A stretch of 64,000 nucleotides of DNA from Antedon mediterranea (Eukaryota > Echinodermata > Crinoidea > Comatulida > Antedonidae). The DNA lies in contig NC_092671.1 in NCBI RefSeq assembly GCF_964355755.1, positions 12,504,501 through 12,568,500 of the forward strand, in the 5' to 3' direction. Within the stretch, counting starts at the first letter, position 1. The number at the start of each line of letters is the position of its first letter. Below, in pieces: positions 52,201 to 60,929 of this stretch. The position numbers and the translations under genes are program-made. The notes beneath the pieces were generated by a model that was not told where the DNA came from, did not search any database, and worked only from the letters and a program-made list of their open reading frames with translations.

Positions 52201-55200
52201 TTGTGGTTACTGTTGTAGGCTCTCCAACTCCAGCTGTTGTTTGGTATGGTCATTGTTTCATATTTTATTTCATTTCATTTTGTAGTTTTATGATTTTTAG
52301 TAAGTTATGGTTTGATCCAACTAAATTGATATTACACAGGCTATAAATAAGAAATACCAATCTCAGAATCTTACAGCCTTAACTCCTGTAAAGTCAGTCA
52401 TTTTGGTCACATCATCGGTCACAGATCCAATTCCTGGCAGGCCTAAATATATAGAATTAAATATCAACATTTTAAAATGCAGGCACAAGGATGGGTGTAG
52501 GATTGATGAATTAGAAGAGGATCCCTATGAACATGTCATAGATGGTGATACACACACCTTGAGAATCTTGGAAGTGTTTGCTGAAGACCATGGTACATAT
52601 ACATGTCAGGCAACCAACAAAGCTGGAATGTCAGCCATAGATATTCAACTTGAGGTTGAAGGTCAGTTATTGATTTGTTGTATTACCACTCTGATTTATT
52701 TTAGTTAAAGACAAAAATACAAAACATTCCGCACACAATAAGTAACAGATAACAGATGTCATTAAAATTAAATCAATTTGTATTTTCTTTCATAGAAAGC
52801 TTACATGTTCCAGTATTTATTGAAAAACTAAAGAATGCAGTTATACAGGAATCTAATAGTCATACTTTTGAATGCTTTGTCAGTGGTAAACCAACACCTG
52901 TGATTAACTGGTACAAAGATAGTATTATTTTAGTAGACAGTGATAAGTTCAAAATGAATTTCACAAAAGATGTTGCAATCCTGACAATAAATGATGCAAA
53001 TCTCCAAGATTCTTGTACATTTACTGCAGAAGCTAAAAATTCAGAGGGAGTTGTGAAAACATCAGCAAGATTAGAAGTTAAAGGTAGGTCACCATTGGTT
53101 TAGTATGTGTACATAATCAACCGTAAGCTTTTGTTTCAGGAGATAACGGCTTAACATATAATGTGGAACATATGGAAGAATTCTTCCACTCAGTATGTCT
53201 CCTTTGTCTACCATCTTGCAACGAAACAGTGCTACTAAGATAAATTTTTTCAGGTGTTCCATTTTATAGTGGATCTCCATGGACTCTTAATCCACTATGA
53301 TATTGATACTGTATTTTATATAACATTTACAATTGTTTCTACTTTTTTTTTTGCTTTGCAGAAATATTAAGAGCTCCTGTTTTTATACAAAAACTACAAG
53401 ATGATTCTGTAGAAGAAGAATCAAATCACACATTTGAATGTTCTGTAACTGGTAAACCAACCCCAAGTGTTAAATGGTTTAAAGATAGTAATGTCCTCAA
53501 AAACAGTAATAAATACCAGTTGGATTATACGGATGGGGTTGCAAAGTTGACTGTATGCAATGTAGCTATGTCGGACGCAACAACATTTACTGTAGAAACA
53601 AGCAATTCTCAGGGATTGGTTACCTCTATGGCTCATCTAAATGTTAAAGGTACAATTTAAATTTAGACGAATAAGAACTTCTGTTTTTATTGGTCTTGTG
53701 ACACCATTCCTATGTGTGATAGATATAGAAATTATATTAATATTGGTCATTATATTAATTTTGGTCATTATATTGCAACATTATCCATTTGATAATAAAA
53801 ATGTAGGCTCCTAATTCAGATAAACTATAGTCAGTTCTGGTTTAGACAAGGCTCAATGGAAAAAAAAAACACTACTTTAACCAGGTTACCTGTAACAGGA
53901 CAAATACACTACAATGTAAATAAGTGTTACAATATGATGACAACGCAATTTTTTTTTTGTGTTTTAGAAATTTTCAGTGCTCCTGTGTTTGTGAAGAAAC
54001 TAAAACCAGCAGTAGTAGAAGAATCTAAAAGTCATTGTTTTGAATGTTCTTTCACTGGCAAACCATCACCAACAGTCAGATGGTTCAAAGAAAGTAACCA
54101 ACTAGAAGAGAGTGGCAACTACAAGATGTCAGTGTCTAAAGGCAAAGCTAGCCTGACTGTTGTGGAAGCAAAGTTAGAGGACACTGCCATGTTTACTGCT
54201 GAGGCTAGTAATACCGAAGGCAGTGAGACTACTTCAGCCAGCTTAGAAGTTAGAGGTAACTTTACAATTATTGGTATTAAGGCCACATGTAGATTATGTA
54301 TACACGTCTGATGAATAAGAAATATATAAAAATAATGTCCAAGGTAGTAAAAGTTCTTCCTTACAAGTTTTCAAATAAGTCCATTTTGTTTATATGCTCT
54401 AACAATAAGGTGCAATAGAGAACTTGGTCTATGGAGGTCTCCACAATAGTCATTTTATTAAACTTTTTTTCTTTCAAACAATCTAGAAATATTCCGTGCA
54501 CCAGTTTTCTTTGAGAAACCTAAAGATGCATTTGTAGATGAGTTCTCTAGCCATCAGTTCAAATGCTTTGTAACTGGCAAGCCAACACCAATGATAAAGT
54601 GGTTCAGAAATGGTGTTCTACTGAGTGAAAGTAGTAAATACAAAATGGAGTATAAAGATGACATTGCTAGTCTCACAATAGTTGAAACAACGATGGAGGA
54701 CTCAACTACATTTACAACTGAAGCAAGTAACTCACAGGGCATTGTGAAAGCATTTGCTGAGCTAGAGGTCAAAGGTAACTTTGTACTTTCATATTTTACA
54801 TTCCTTTCATTATAAAATAATAAATAAATTGCCTATGTACTAAATTAATTTATCAACTATATTTTAATATTTATTTATTTTGTGTTTGTTTTTATTTAGA
54901 AATTTTAAGTGCACCTGTTTTTATCGAAAAGCTGAGAGATGTTGTCATAGATGTATCCTCAGATCTGAGATTGGAATGCCTTGTTACTGGCAAACCCATT
55001 CCCAGCATCAGGTGGGCTAAAGATGGTACCCAGCTGCAAGATAGTTCCAAACATCAACAAGGTTATAGTGATGGTGTCGCTAGTCTTACAATCCAGGATG
55101 TGTCAACATCTGATGCTGGTAAATACAATGTCGAAGCAAGAAATTCTAAAGGCTTTGTTTCTACGTCATCACATGTGGAGGTTAAAGGTTAGTAATTATT

Positions 55201-58200
55201 TATAATTATATATTATTTATTATAATATATTATCTTTTATGAAGTTAAGTTTGGAATAAGAATAACATTCAGTATTGAAAGCCTTTTCCACAATTTAGAA
55301 ACACAAATGTCAAACTAAGCTACATAGCTTTTGTGTATAATTTTCATCCACAGAGGTAAAGAAACCTGTTGCAGCACCTCGTTTCAGTGTCCCATTAAAC
55401 AACATTGATGTAGATGAGGGAATGTCTTGCAAATTATCATGCTTTGTGATAACTGAGAGTGAACCAAGTATAACTTGGTACAAAGATGGTAAAATCATTG
55501 AAAATAGTGCTGACTTTGACATCAGTTACGATCAAGGAAAGTGCTGTTTATATATTCAGGAGACATTTGTTGAAGATACTGGATGTTACAAATGTAAAGT
55601 AGTGAACGAGGGCGGTCATGCTAGTACTACAGGAAACCTTAACGTTGAAGGTAATGTGGCATGAAGTAACATTGTGTCAAACTTTTGTTGAAAATGTTGG
55701 ACAAATTCGACAGAATGAGATTTGTATTTATTTGTTTTTTAGCTCCACCACCAGTTGATGAAAGCAGTCCACCTCATTTTGTGACCCTACTTGGTGATGT
55801 CAGTGTTTCTGCAGGGGATGGCCTGGAGTTGACCTGTACGGTGACCGGCAATCCAGAACCAATGGTCACCTGGTTTCATAACAACAGCCAGGTGGAAGAA
55901 TCGGACAATATTACGGTGAGATTTTGTTTATGTGCTATAAGCTAAATGTAGTGTCACTATTTAACATGTTGCCTTCAAGTTAAAGGATAAGTGTTTCTAT
56001 TCTAATCACATGCCTTTTATTTATCAGATAAGTGAGAATGGTGAACAGCACACAATGGTGATACGCCAGGTGTTGTCTGAACATAGTGGAACTTACATCG
56101 CACGTGCCAGCAACCATGTTGGTGAAGATAGTACAGTGTCTAATATCAATGTTGAACAACTCATGACAAGGTAATATTAGATAGATAGCATCTTTATATT
56201 GCACAATTTGTCTTTATGTTGGGTTTAATTCCCCTAAGCAAACACTTTCCTTGGTTTTGAACCTCTATGAATGAAAATGGCACATTTTTATTTTCTTCCA
56301 CAATCTATAGAATAACACATTCATTATTATACTCTTACAAAACTGTAATATACAAATGTTTCATGTATATTCTTATAATAATTGTTATACATTATATATA
56401 TAAAACATTAAATAATGTATTAATTTTTAACCTCTGTATTTTGCATACAGAACATTATATTTATTCCAAAAAGTAAATGTATCGATTATACAGTTGTAAT
56501 GTTTTAATCTTTCTCTAAAATAGTATGAGTGACATAACACTAGCCAACCAGCCCAAGCCAGGAGCCCCAACCATTCTGGAGGAGCCACCAGAGGATGTAC
56601 ATGTAGCTGAAGGAGAGGAAGTCACTATAAATGCCCATATCACAGGCTATCCAACACCTAAGGTAGACTTTAATCATGTTCTTAGTATTGCTTCTTGAAT
56701 ATTATAATATATAAGCTTTTGATAATTCAGTGCTAGTTATATCATAATTAATGATGTTTTTTGTAGTAATTTGTACTTTATACTAAATACATTGAGAACG
56801 CGAAGAAATAGGGCAAACATCTGACCAATTACTGAACTCCCTGATGCAATGCTACTCCACAGTAGCTAAATAAAATTATCATCCTGTTGGTGCAGTATGC
56901 ACTGCTTTCTTGGACTTGAATCAAACCCCTAGACATCAGCTTGGTGGACTAGAGGTATGAATGCCAGGCTAGTGATCTGGAGGTCATGGGTTCGAGTTTC
57001 AATGGAGAAGTGTTCCCAATGTAACATCTGACCAATGTTTTTTTTTGACAGGTTTCCTGGTACAAAGATGAAATAATTGTAAAAGAAACAGAAGAGATAA
57101 CGATAGTGGAAGAGAAGCATAGATGTAGCCTGATGTTCAATCCAGCTAGGTCATACCATTCAGGTGTGTACATATACAAAGCAGCTAACATACATGGCTC
57201 TTTAAGTGGCTCATGTAGGGTTCAAATCGAAGACCAAACAACCAGTAAGTATTCATTAGTTTTAACAGTATGTACTTAAGTGTATAAGGTACCCTGTACA
57301 TATGTATGTATGATGCTTAACTTAGTTTCCAGTCCCAGATATCACAAAATATTGTAGGCATACATATACAGATAGAACATATTTAAATGATATCATTATA
57401 CTAAATCGGAAGATCTTAAAAGATTGTGTAATATATTTTTAGAAAAGATGGTAGTTAGAAACTTTTAGTTTTCAAGTTGCATCTTTCAAGCCATAAAAAT
57501 AAGCACTTATTATTTATTTATGTATTATAGCCACTGTAACATACCCTGAAGCCCCAACATTTACGCAACCTTTAATGGAGTCTGTTTCACCGAAAGAGGG
57601 CGACACAATAAGAGTTCAATGCCGAATACAATCTTTAACTCAACCAAAGGTATGTTCTACAAAATCTTTCTTTAAAATTACTTGTTGTGATTAGAAGTTG
57701 TAATAAATCAAAATATTCCAACATTTAGTATTCAGTACAGTCGGTAAAGATAACTTTTTATGTTTTCAACATATTCAGATTCGTTGGACAAAAGATTCTC
57801 GTACTGTACATGAAACTTCCCGTATTCGTGTGACCCAAGAAGATGATGTTTATTGTTTGATCATAATCCATGTAAAACCAGCAGATGCAGGACATTACAA
57901 AATTACAGCAATTACCCCAACAGGAAAAATTGAATCTTCCTCCATCATACATGTTGAAGGTCAGTGTGTTTATTAATTACTAATAATATGTCTATGGGCT
58001 GGTAAAATCTACAGCTACCAATTGTGGTGCTGAGCGACTAAATTCTGCACTCGCTCCATATCCATTTGAAGATAATGGTCGGCTCAACTGAATGATATTC
58101 TAATGTTTGATTTAGCCATTACATTTTGTTTAAAGAAAATTAATATTATGAAATTTGTTTTACTTTTTTATTCAATATCTTGCACAGAGAAGCCTCACAA

Positions 58201-60929
58201 GGTGAAACCATCTTAGTTTCAAGGTGCCCCAATGAACTTATCAGGCCTTGTCTTTTAAGGCGAGCGAGTGCGATCACTCACCCTACAAACCCCTAAACTG
58301 TCCTTGAGGTGTGCAATTTAGAACACGCTTAAATTTGGTAAACTTCTACACACCAAAATAGAAACAGCACACCTACAGAACCCCTGAATGTATTGAGGAG
58401 TGCAATTTGTAGCACACCTATAATTTTCAAAAGACAAGGCCTGAGTTAATCAGTATAATCTGATGACATAAAGATGGAACCAAACGTATATTAGTATTAG
58501 TTTAGTGCAGATCTTGCTATAATAATAATTATTTTTCTATTTTTTAGAGCCTCAATCTGTTCCTCCAAAGTTCACTATCCAGTTGAGGGATCAACATGTG
58601 GTGGATGGTGATGAAGTCAAATTTCTGTGCCAGGTCACAGGTCGACCAACTCCAGAGGTCACTTGGTACAGAAGGGATGAGAGAATTGAAGATGATGGAG
58701 ATTTTAAGGTAATCATAAACTATATTTAATCAAGTGCAAATCATATTTACAGTATTGAAGAATTTAAAAATTAACATAAATCTAAATAATTATTATAATT
58801 TTAATTTGTAATAATTAATTTTGTTTAAATAAAGACATTTTTGGTTTTGCGTTTCAGTTATTTTATGATGAAGAACGTCTAACATTGGTAATTAAAGAAG
58901 TATTTCCAGAAGATAGTGGGATTTACAGAATAGAAGCCACTAACAGTGCCGGTCAGGCAAATTCAGAAGCAGAGCTTGTTGTTGAGTGTAAGTAACAAAT
59001 ACCATATCAGAAATAAATTTGTCTGTGTTATGTCAGATTTTGTTATTATGCCTCCATAATCCAAGGCCTTGATTCTAAAAAGCATTTGGCATAAATCCTA
59101 TAGGTCTCAAACGAACCTCACATTTTCCTAAGTGCCTTCCTTTTGCCTTCCTTTTAAACATTGAGGCTGGTGTTCCCCAGTCTACCAGCCCCAACTACTT
59201 GCTTATACCTTTCCCCTTATTAACGATCACAATCTTAGCTAGGGCTTTGGTGATATATTGAGGTTTAAGTAGGATTATCCATATAGTTATTTTATTAATT
59301 CACTATATTTTGTGTATGAATATTGTATTAATTAATATTTCCTTTTTATGGCCTCCAGATGCTCCACATGTGATGAGGAACCTGACAGACACTGAGGTTT
59401 GGGAAGGCAAATCAACCCAATTTGAGTGTGTCATCGCAGCTAACCCCTCACCTAAGATAATCTGGCTGCTCAATGAGAACGTTGTACCACGTGACCATAT
59501 CACAGAATCCGATGGTGAGAGGCACCGCCTTGTCATACCAGAGGCATTTGTTGGTTGTAGCGGCGTGTACACATGTCTTGCTGAGAATGATTTAGGACAC
59601 GCCAGCACTGAAGCTTCTCTCAAGATTAGGCAAGGTGAGGAAAATGTTTTTTTGATAGGGAATTTTTCATTAGATATTAATCTTGAGTTTTTGCGCTTTT
59701 CAGTGTTGCATTTAAAGCCTGTTTTGCAGTCGACGTTGAGTTGCGTTGAATTGAACAGAATCATCGATTTTTAGAGGAAAAGGGGTAAAAATTAACACTA
59801 AAATTCATTAAAATCTGCAATCGTTGAACCACTTGATCATCATTATCGTTATTTATTTTCAACTTGAGTGATTTGAAAATGCAACACAACAGAAACGTAA
59901 CTCAATGTCGACTGGAAAACAGGCTTAACAGAATTGTATGCTTACTGATTACATTGCTACTTTTCTAAACCTTTGAAATTTATATTACTGTTGACAATTA
60001 ATATTAAAACATTTCTTTTAATTCTATGAGGTATGTTTTTTTTTGTTAAGAAAATTAATTAATAGTTAATTACATTTTACTTATGATTTACAAATTATTA
60101 ATGAATTGTTGTTTTGTTTATCCAAAAAATCTAAATTATCAACACACAGTAAAGTCAGTAAAGCTAATAAACTGAAGTTATCTGTTTCTAGAGGACGGTA
60201 TATAATACATTGCCCTTTATTAGTGCAGTTGGTTTAACCTATCATTATGGTAATGAGGTTAGACATTATTACATGTATATTACTATACAGCCTGCTGTGC
60301 GTGTACTATTTCATCTTTTGACGATTGATAAACCGGTTCAGTTCGCTTACGTCCATAGTTAACATTCTCCACATGCTTTCCTTTCTGACTTTGAAATGTC
60401 TGCATGTTCAGTTTGTATGTGATAATTATCAGTTGTAGGTCTCACTATCTCACAGTCAATGAATACATTTGAGTCTGAAAGATGTATCCATCCCTCAAAA
60501 CAATATTAATATAAAAAATTCATCTGATAGCTTTATAATCAAATAGTATAATTACTTTCAACAAAAACAGTAAAAAAAAAGATTATAATGTAAATTAATA
60601 ACTTATCTATAGTTACAAATTCCATTTCATTGAGTCATGTTTGTTTTGGTGTCAAATTGTAATAATTTAAAACAACATAAAATTAATAAACTATCAAGTT
60701 AATAGTCTAACATTACATTGGTATTTTGATATTAAATACACTTTTTTTGTGTTTTCATTCTTTATAATTATTTTTCAATGACTTTAAAAAGTCATTTAAA
60801 TGTAGAGTCATTTTTATCTGTAGTATAACAATGACTTCGAATATTAATTGGATGGCAAAAATTTGATTTTAAATTTATTTTATCCACAGAAGAGACAAGA
60901 AAGGAGATTGAATATGAGACCATAGAAAG
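25268..60929 (+). CDS. CCDC141: CCDC141-like spectrin/Ig protein running into a titin-like Ig array (3' end beyond window)
   Basis: The open model has 40 exons and about 2545 codons, all junctions in phase. Exon 1 (25268-25351, ATG start, 28 codons) and exon 2 read TVAVQSGEARIILAVLR then STEWVRVKV; this matches the CCDC141 N-terminus (VAVQAGDSKIVIAVIK, then WVQLQL). VYEAMAQSLGEAWQDL matches its VYDAMAETLGEAW. Exon 19 (VKWYNDGNKLL...LLTKQLYG) matches the last spectrin-type region before the linker. The first Ig (exons 21-22) corresponds to the single C-terminal Ig of human CCDC141, but the reading frame continues into 12 more Ig domains. No stop and no poly(A) site was found after the first Ig. 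CCDC141 (CAMDI) binds DISC1 and myosin II and acts in neuronal migration; titin-like Ig arrays serve as muscle scaffolds. The function of the joined protein is unknown. Exon lists are in the next entries. Confidence 0.82.
25352..28308 (+). other. CCDC141 intron 1
   Basis: Three kilobases of very AT-rich sequence. Apart from the MITE listed separately, nothing was recognised. Confidence 0.6.
27174..27363. mobile_element. MITE in CCDC141 intron 1
   Basis: Imperfect terminal inverted repeats: CTTAAAGATACAGTGATGCC at the left and, reading inward from the right, CTTTAAAGATGCGGTGACAC. The inside is AT-rich and non-coding. Confidence 0.55.
29771..30160 (+). repeat. Dispersed repeat, copy 2
   Basis: Second copy of the element at 7297-7803, same orientation, shorter by internal deletions. 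Its right end (catttaaccagataatata) lies 24 bp before the acceptor of CCDC141 exon 3, so it supplies part of the sequence upstream of that splice site. Confidence 0.75.
31084..31933 (+). mobile_element. 5'-truncated LINE, C-terminal part of reverse transcriptase ORF
   Basis: An intact reading frame from about 31084 to the stop at 31855-31857 encodes the end of a LINE polymerase: WCDVNKLTINSKKTNYIIF, the thumb block TYIGVDIDNRLTWKVH, then LPHISFALEAWGNTY and SAAKLWNEIPDDLR. It ends with a run of 17 A at 31917-31933. The polymerase active site and endonuclease are missing, as in typical 5' truncation. The frame is not disrupted, so insertion is fairly recent. It sits in the CCDC141 intron between exons 4 and 5, in the same orientation. 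Confidence 0.85.
33205..33436 (+). mobile_element. Probable LINE 3' end with (GAAA)n tail
   Basis: A short inverted repeat (agagggggagcgagcg / gctcaccctctag) is followed by an AT-rich non-coding stretch ending ggtaaataaagaaagaaagaaagaaag, a microsatellite tail of the kind left by non-LTR retrotransposition. No ORF remains. Confidence 0.4.
37707..37855. mobile_element. Palindromic MITE family, copy 1
   Basis: Begins CTCTGTCTACACTATCAAACT and ends with the inverted AGTTTGATAGTGTA. The core includes tgcccatatata and atgatgtcatatcattaccatattt. It is shared with 39821-40195 and 61946-62082. Confidence 0.75.
39821..40195. mobile_element. Palindromic MITE family, copy 2, interrupted by a nested insertion
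   Basis: The left arm AAGCTCTATCTACACTATCAA (39821-39841) and the rest of the element (from about 40060, atgtgacaaaaaaatgtgatg, to 40195) are separated by about 200 bp of unrelated sequence, so another element inserted into this copy. The inner segment contains gatgatgagaatagcttctcg, a small hairpin. Confidence 0.65.
41600..41850 (+). mobile_element. Possible LINE 3' end
   Basis: Starts after an (ATA)n run and ends with gacgaaataaatgaaatgac, the ATGAAA-rich tail typical of some non-LTR elements. A similar tail (tgaaataaaatgaaataaaa) ends another candidate at 43515-43610. No coding part is left. Confidence 0.3.
43515..43610 (+). mobile_element. LINE 3' end with stem-loop
   Basis: GAGGAGCC at 43517 and GGCTCCTC at 43553 form a perfect 8-bp stem. 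The element then ends in the simple repeat tgaaataaaatgaaataaaa. A 3' hairpin followed by a short tandem tail is the signature recognised by the reverse transcriptase of several LINE clades. Confidence 0.45.
45857..47182 (-). CDS. Ig-like type I transmembrane receptor with C-terminal ITIM (receptor 1)
   Basis: Intronless, 441 residues. Start chosen at MTRIVLLNC, the start shared with both paralogues; a 24-residue upstream extension is not conserved. Signal peptide 1-20 (ends FAQ), ectodomain with two likely Ig-like folds (C140...W156...GDGIFFFCV; CCFKC...W250...GHYTLKCEV), extra cysteines and many N-glycosylation sites, one transmembrane helix about 311-335 followed by KRKHG. The cytoplasmic tail is about 105 residues, much longer than in the paralogues. 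It holds YENV (Tyr374, a YxNx Grb2-type site) and at the very end I433-H-Y435-H-V-L438, an exact ITIM (I/V/L/SxYxxI/V/L). No orthologue was recognised; an immune-type inhibitory receptor is inferred. It lies in the CCDC141/Ig intron 22, antisense. Confidence 0.78.
   Translation of the reverse strand: MTRIVLLNCIIFMMVSYVFAQDFVLWTEDAEKRDSQPIRLIQLNQTFQLISNWQMADKSKSQYTIYAEKASTQSLNEVKCHHFISYNKEDDKGIHICADENNEHTLVSTDDISKTVRLPKYKCYGLRENLIEGEQVTFNCIRNFTASAERNVTSGWVQRNYSISQTYNVDQNQSVLYFNQTVEGFYSGDGIFFFCVTSQTFGKWCYTSILKIHPKLQVDIKTFGTRNDCGQHCCFKCLAEGGSDDKAHNWTLNGGLTNRNGHHNRERCFYQLPAGHYTLKCEVSTDAQNVFDLVTFTVADKDDNKKNSKPTLTTIVLSVTTSILAVVVIVLLYFLKRKHGNNQQSEINFPRNTDTIARGTSNIPQNNTEAQDQYENVNLNTGNGNHYKVTNIISEMERHTERRSRDVVTDEQCNANQIIEIEEPQSSTDGKNIHYHVLEKD
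47183..49830. repeat. Segmental duplication around receptors 1 and 2
   Basis: The regions 47183-47465 and 49214-49500 (just upstream of receptors 1 and 2) match almost base for base, and so do 47480-47740 and 49570-49830 apart from small indels and an insertion at about 49510-49580. The duplicated unit of roughly 2.1 kb therefore includes gene plus flank. Confidence 0.85.
48116..49213 (-). CDS. Ig-like type I transmembrane receptor, short tail (receptor 2)
   Basis: Intronless, 365 residues, closely related to receptor 1 over the entire ectodomain (same cysteines, GFYSGDGI, KWCYTSILK, RERCFYQLPAGHY). It lacks the three-residue WQM stretch near residue 53 of receptor 1. The transmembrane helix is a different sequence (IKLVLLLVSIIVGILIVVIL) and the tail is only about 37 residues, with VHYQ and EEIYNK but no ITIM. 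Thus the 3' part of the gene differs between receptor 1 and receptors 2 and 3, as if exchanged. About 280 bp of its 5' flank is near-identical to that of receptor 1. Confidence 0.78.
   Translation of the reverse strand: MTRIVLLNCIIFVMVSHVFAQDFVFWKEGKEKRDSQPIRLIQLNQTFQLISNLADKNKSQYTIYAEKASTQSLNEVKCHHFISYNKEDDKGIHICADENNEHTLISTGTISKGVHLPKHRCYGLKMPLIEGEQVTFNCIRNFTTSAHRNVTSGWVQRNYSISQTYNVDQNQSVLYFNQTVEGFYSGDGIIFHCVTSQTFGKWCYTSILKVHPKLQVDIKTFGTRNDCGQHCCFKCLAEGGSGVKVHNWTLNGSLTNTNGHHNRERCFYQLPAGHYSLKCEVSTDAQKVLSLLTFTISDKTTANKDKLATIKLVLLLVSIIVGILIVVILILIYLLRKKHVNSQQATVHYQCTPTVRIDNEEIYNK
50274..51392 (-). CDS. Ig-like type I transmembrane receptor, short tail (receptor 3)
   Basis: Intronless, 372 residues from MTRIVLLNC (six residues upstream in frame are not conserved). 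Same plan as receptor 2: signal peptide, two Ig-like folds, helix LLLLLVSIIVGILIVVIL, short tail ending DNEEIYNK with VHYQ. The ectodomain differs most in the second half of the first Ig-like fold (ARKGIRKWCYTS in place of TSQTFGKWCYTS; EMPDNDCGQ for GTRNDCGQ). It is the most diverged copy in its flanks, so probably the oldest branch. Confidence 0.78.
   Translation of the reverse strand: MTRIVLLNCIIFVMVRHVFAQDFVFWKEDREKRDSKPIRLIKLNQTFQLISNWQMADKSKIQYTIYAEKASTQSLNKVKCHHFISYNKEDDKGIHICADENNEHTLISTDNISKGVQLPKYKCYGLKKNLIEGEQVTFNCKRNFYSSAERNVTSGWVQRNYSISQTYNVEVNQHVLYFNQTVEGFYSGDGIFFFCVARKGIRKWCYTSILKIHPKLQVNIKKFEMPDNDCGQHCCFKCHAEGGSGDKVFNWTLNNGLTNRNGHHNRERCFYQLPAGQYTLKCGVRTDAQNVFDLVTFTISDKTTENKDKLVTIKLLLLLVSIIVGILIVVILILIYLLRKKHVNNQHATVHYQRNSQGTPNIQIDNEEIYNK
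51890..52036. repeat. Foldback-rich element before exon 23
   Basis: Contains several inverted copies of AATAATCGGTTAA / TTAACCGATTATT and ends ctgctgagcataaacaggccc. A possibly related segment at about 16555-16800 also has ggttaaa motifs and ends gcagcagaaacaggccc. Confidence 0.35.
52796..55187 (+). other. Five one-exon Ig domains, each exactly 288 bp (exons 25-29, Ig 3-7)
   Basis: Exons 52796-53083, 53362-53649, 53968-54255, 54487-54774 and 54900-55187 are each 288 bp and flanked by phase-1 introns. Each encodes one intermediate-type Ig domain starting E-x-x-x-APVF-x-x-KL (SLHVPVF in the first) and continuing with C-x-x-x-GKPxP-x-x-x-W. The equal lengths and same phase show serial exon duplication. 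In exons 25-28 the usual F-strand YxC is replaced by FTAEA, FTVET or FTTEA, so these domains lack the second core cysteine; exon 29 reads YNVEA. This feature is common in titin-family I-type domains but is uniform here. Confidence 0.85.
56817..57036 (+). mobile_element. tRNA-related SINE just upstream of exon 34
   Basis: A tRNA-like block lies at 56941-57000 (box A-like TTGGTGGACTAGAGG, box B GGGTTCGAGTTTC). The 13-bp direct repeat ACATCTGACCAAT at 56817-56829 and 57024-57036 flanks the segment and looks like its target-site duplication. The tRNA part is nearer the right end, so the element may be rearranged. Exon 34 starts only 16 bp after the repeat. Confidence 0.6.
58241..58444. mobile_element. 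MITE with perfect 16-bp terminal inverted repeats
   Basis: TCAGGCCTTGTCTTTT at the left and AAAAGACAAGGCCTGA at the right are exact inverses. Non-coding 204-bp element in the intron before exon 37. Confidence 0.85.
59712..59927. mobile_element. MITE with TTAA-flanked inverted repeats
   Basis: The left arm AAAGCCTGTTTTGCAGTCGA continues cgttgagttgcgttg; the right arm is its imperfect inverse (caacacaac...gtcgactggaaaacaggctt). TTAA is present at both outer ends, as in piggyBac-type insertions. It lies in the intron after exon 39. Confidence 0.65.

Larger units (their letters stand above)
44595..52661 (+). other. Ig domains 1 and 2 (exons 21-24)
   Basis: Exons 21 (44595-44838) and 22 (45181-45402) form Ig1: PYFPRVIRDVETSEGMSA joins FECIVKGEPEPDVIWLKDD across a phase-1 intron, ending TGTYTCKAFNDHGEATCSA. 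This is the equivalent of the lone Ig at the end of human CCDC141. Exons 23 (52102-52243, acceptor less certain; an alternative lies three bases downstream) and 24 (52483-52661) form Ig2: KPEFIDPPLKQVADEG, GSPTPAVVW, then GTYTCQATNKAGMSA. Between them lies a 6.7-kb intron that hosts three receptor genes on the other strand. Confidence 0.78.
55354..60929 (+). other. Ig domains 8-13 and following linker (exons 30-40)
   Basis: Exons: 55354-55650 (Ig8, one exon, GCYKCKVVNEGG), 55743-55915 plus 56028-56170 (Ig9), 56524-56662 plus 57052-57244 (Ig10), 57531-57649 plus 57779-57959 (Ig11), 58548-58708 plus 58858-58987 (Ig12), 59359-59634 (Ig13, GVYTCLAENDLGHAS) and 60890-60929 (linker EETRKEIEYETIE). 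Ig9-12 are each split by a phase-0 intron within the domain; in Ig10 and Ig11 it falls just before the core tryptophan strand (VSWYKD, IRWTKD), in Ig9 and Ig12 after it. This differs from the one-exon cassettes upstream. The last exon ends in phase 2, so the gene goes on. Confidence 0.8.

Noticed and set aside
52068-52346. A new gene start within the Ig array (ATG before the exon 23 region) as the start of a separate titin gene
   Set aside because: The ATG lies upstream of a phase-1 acceptor that joins exon 22 in frame, and no signal of a promoter was seen; the continuous model is simpler, though transcripts are needed to decide.
59303-59764. Minus-strand ORF of 153 codons
   Set aside because: Antisense shadow of the Ig13 exon.
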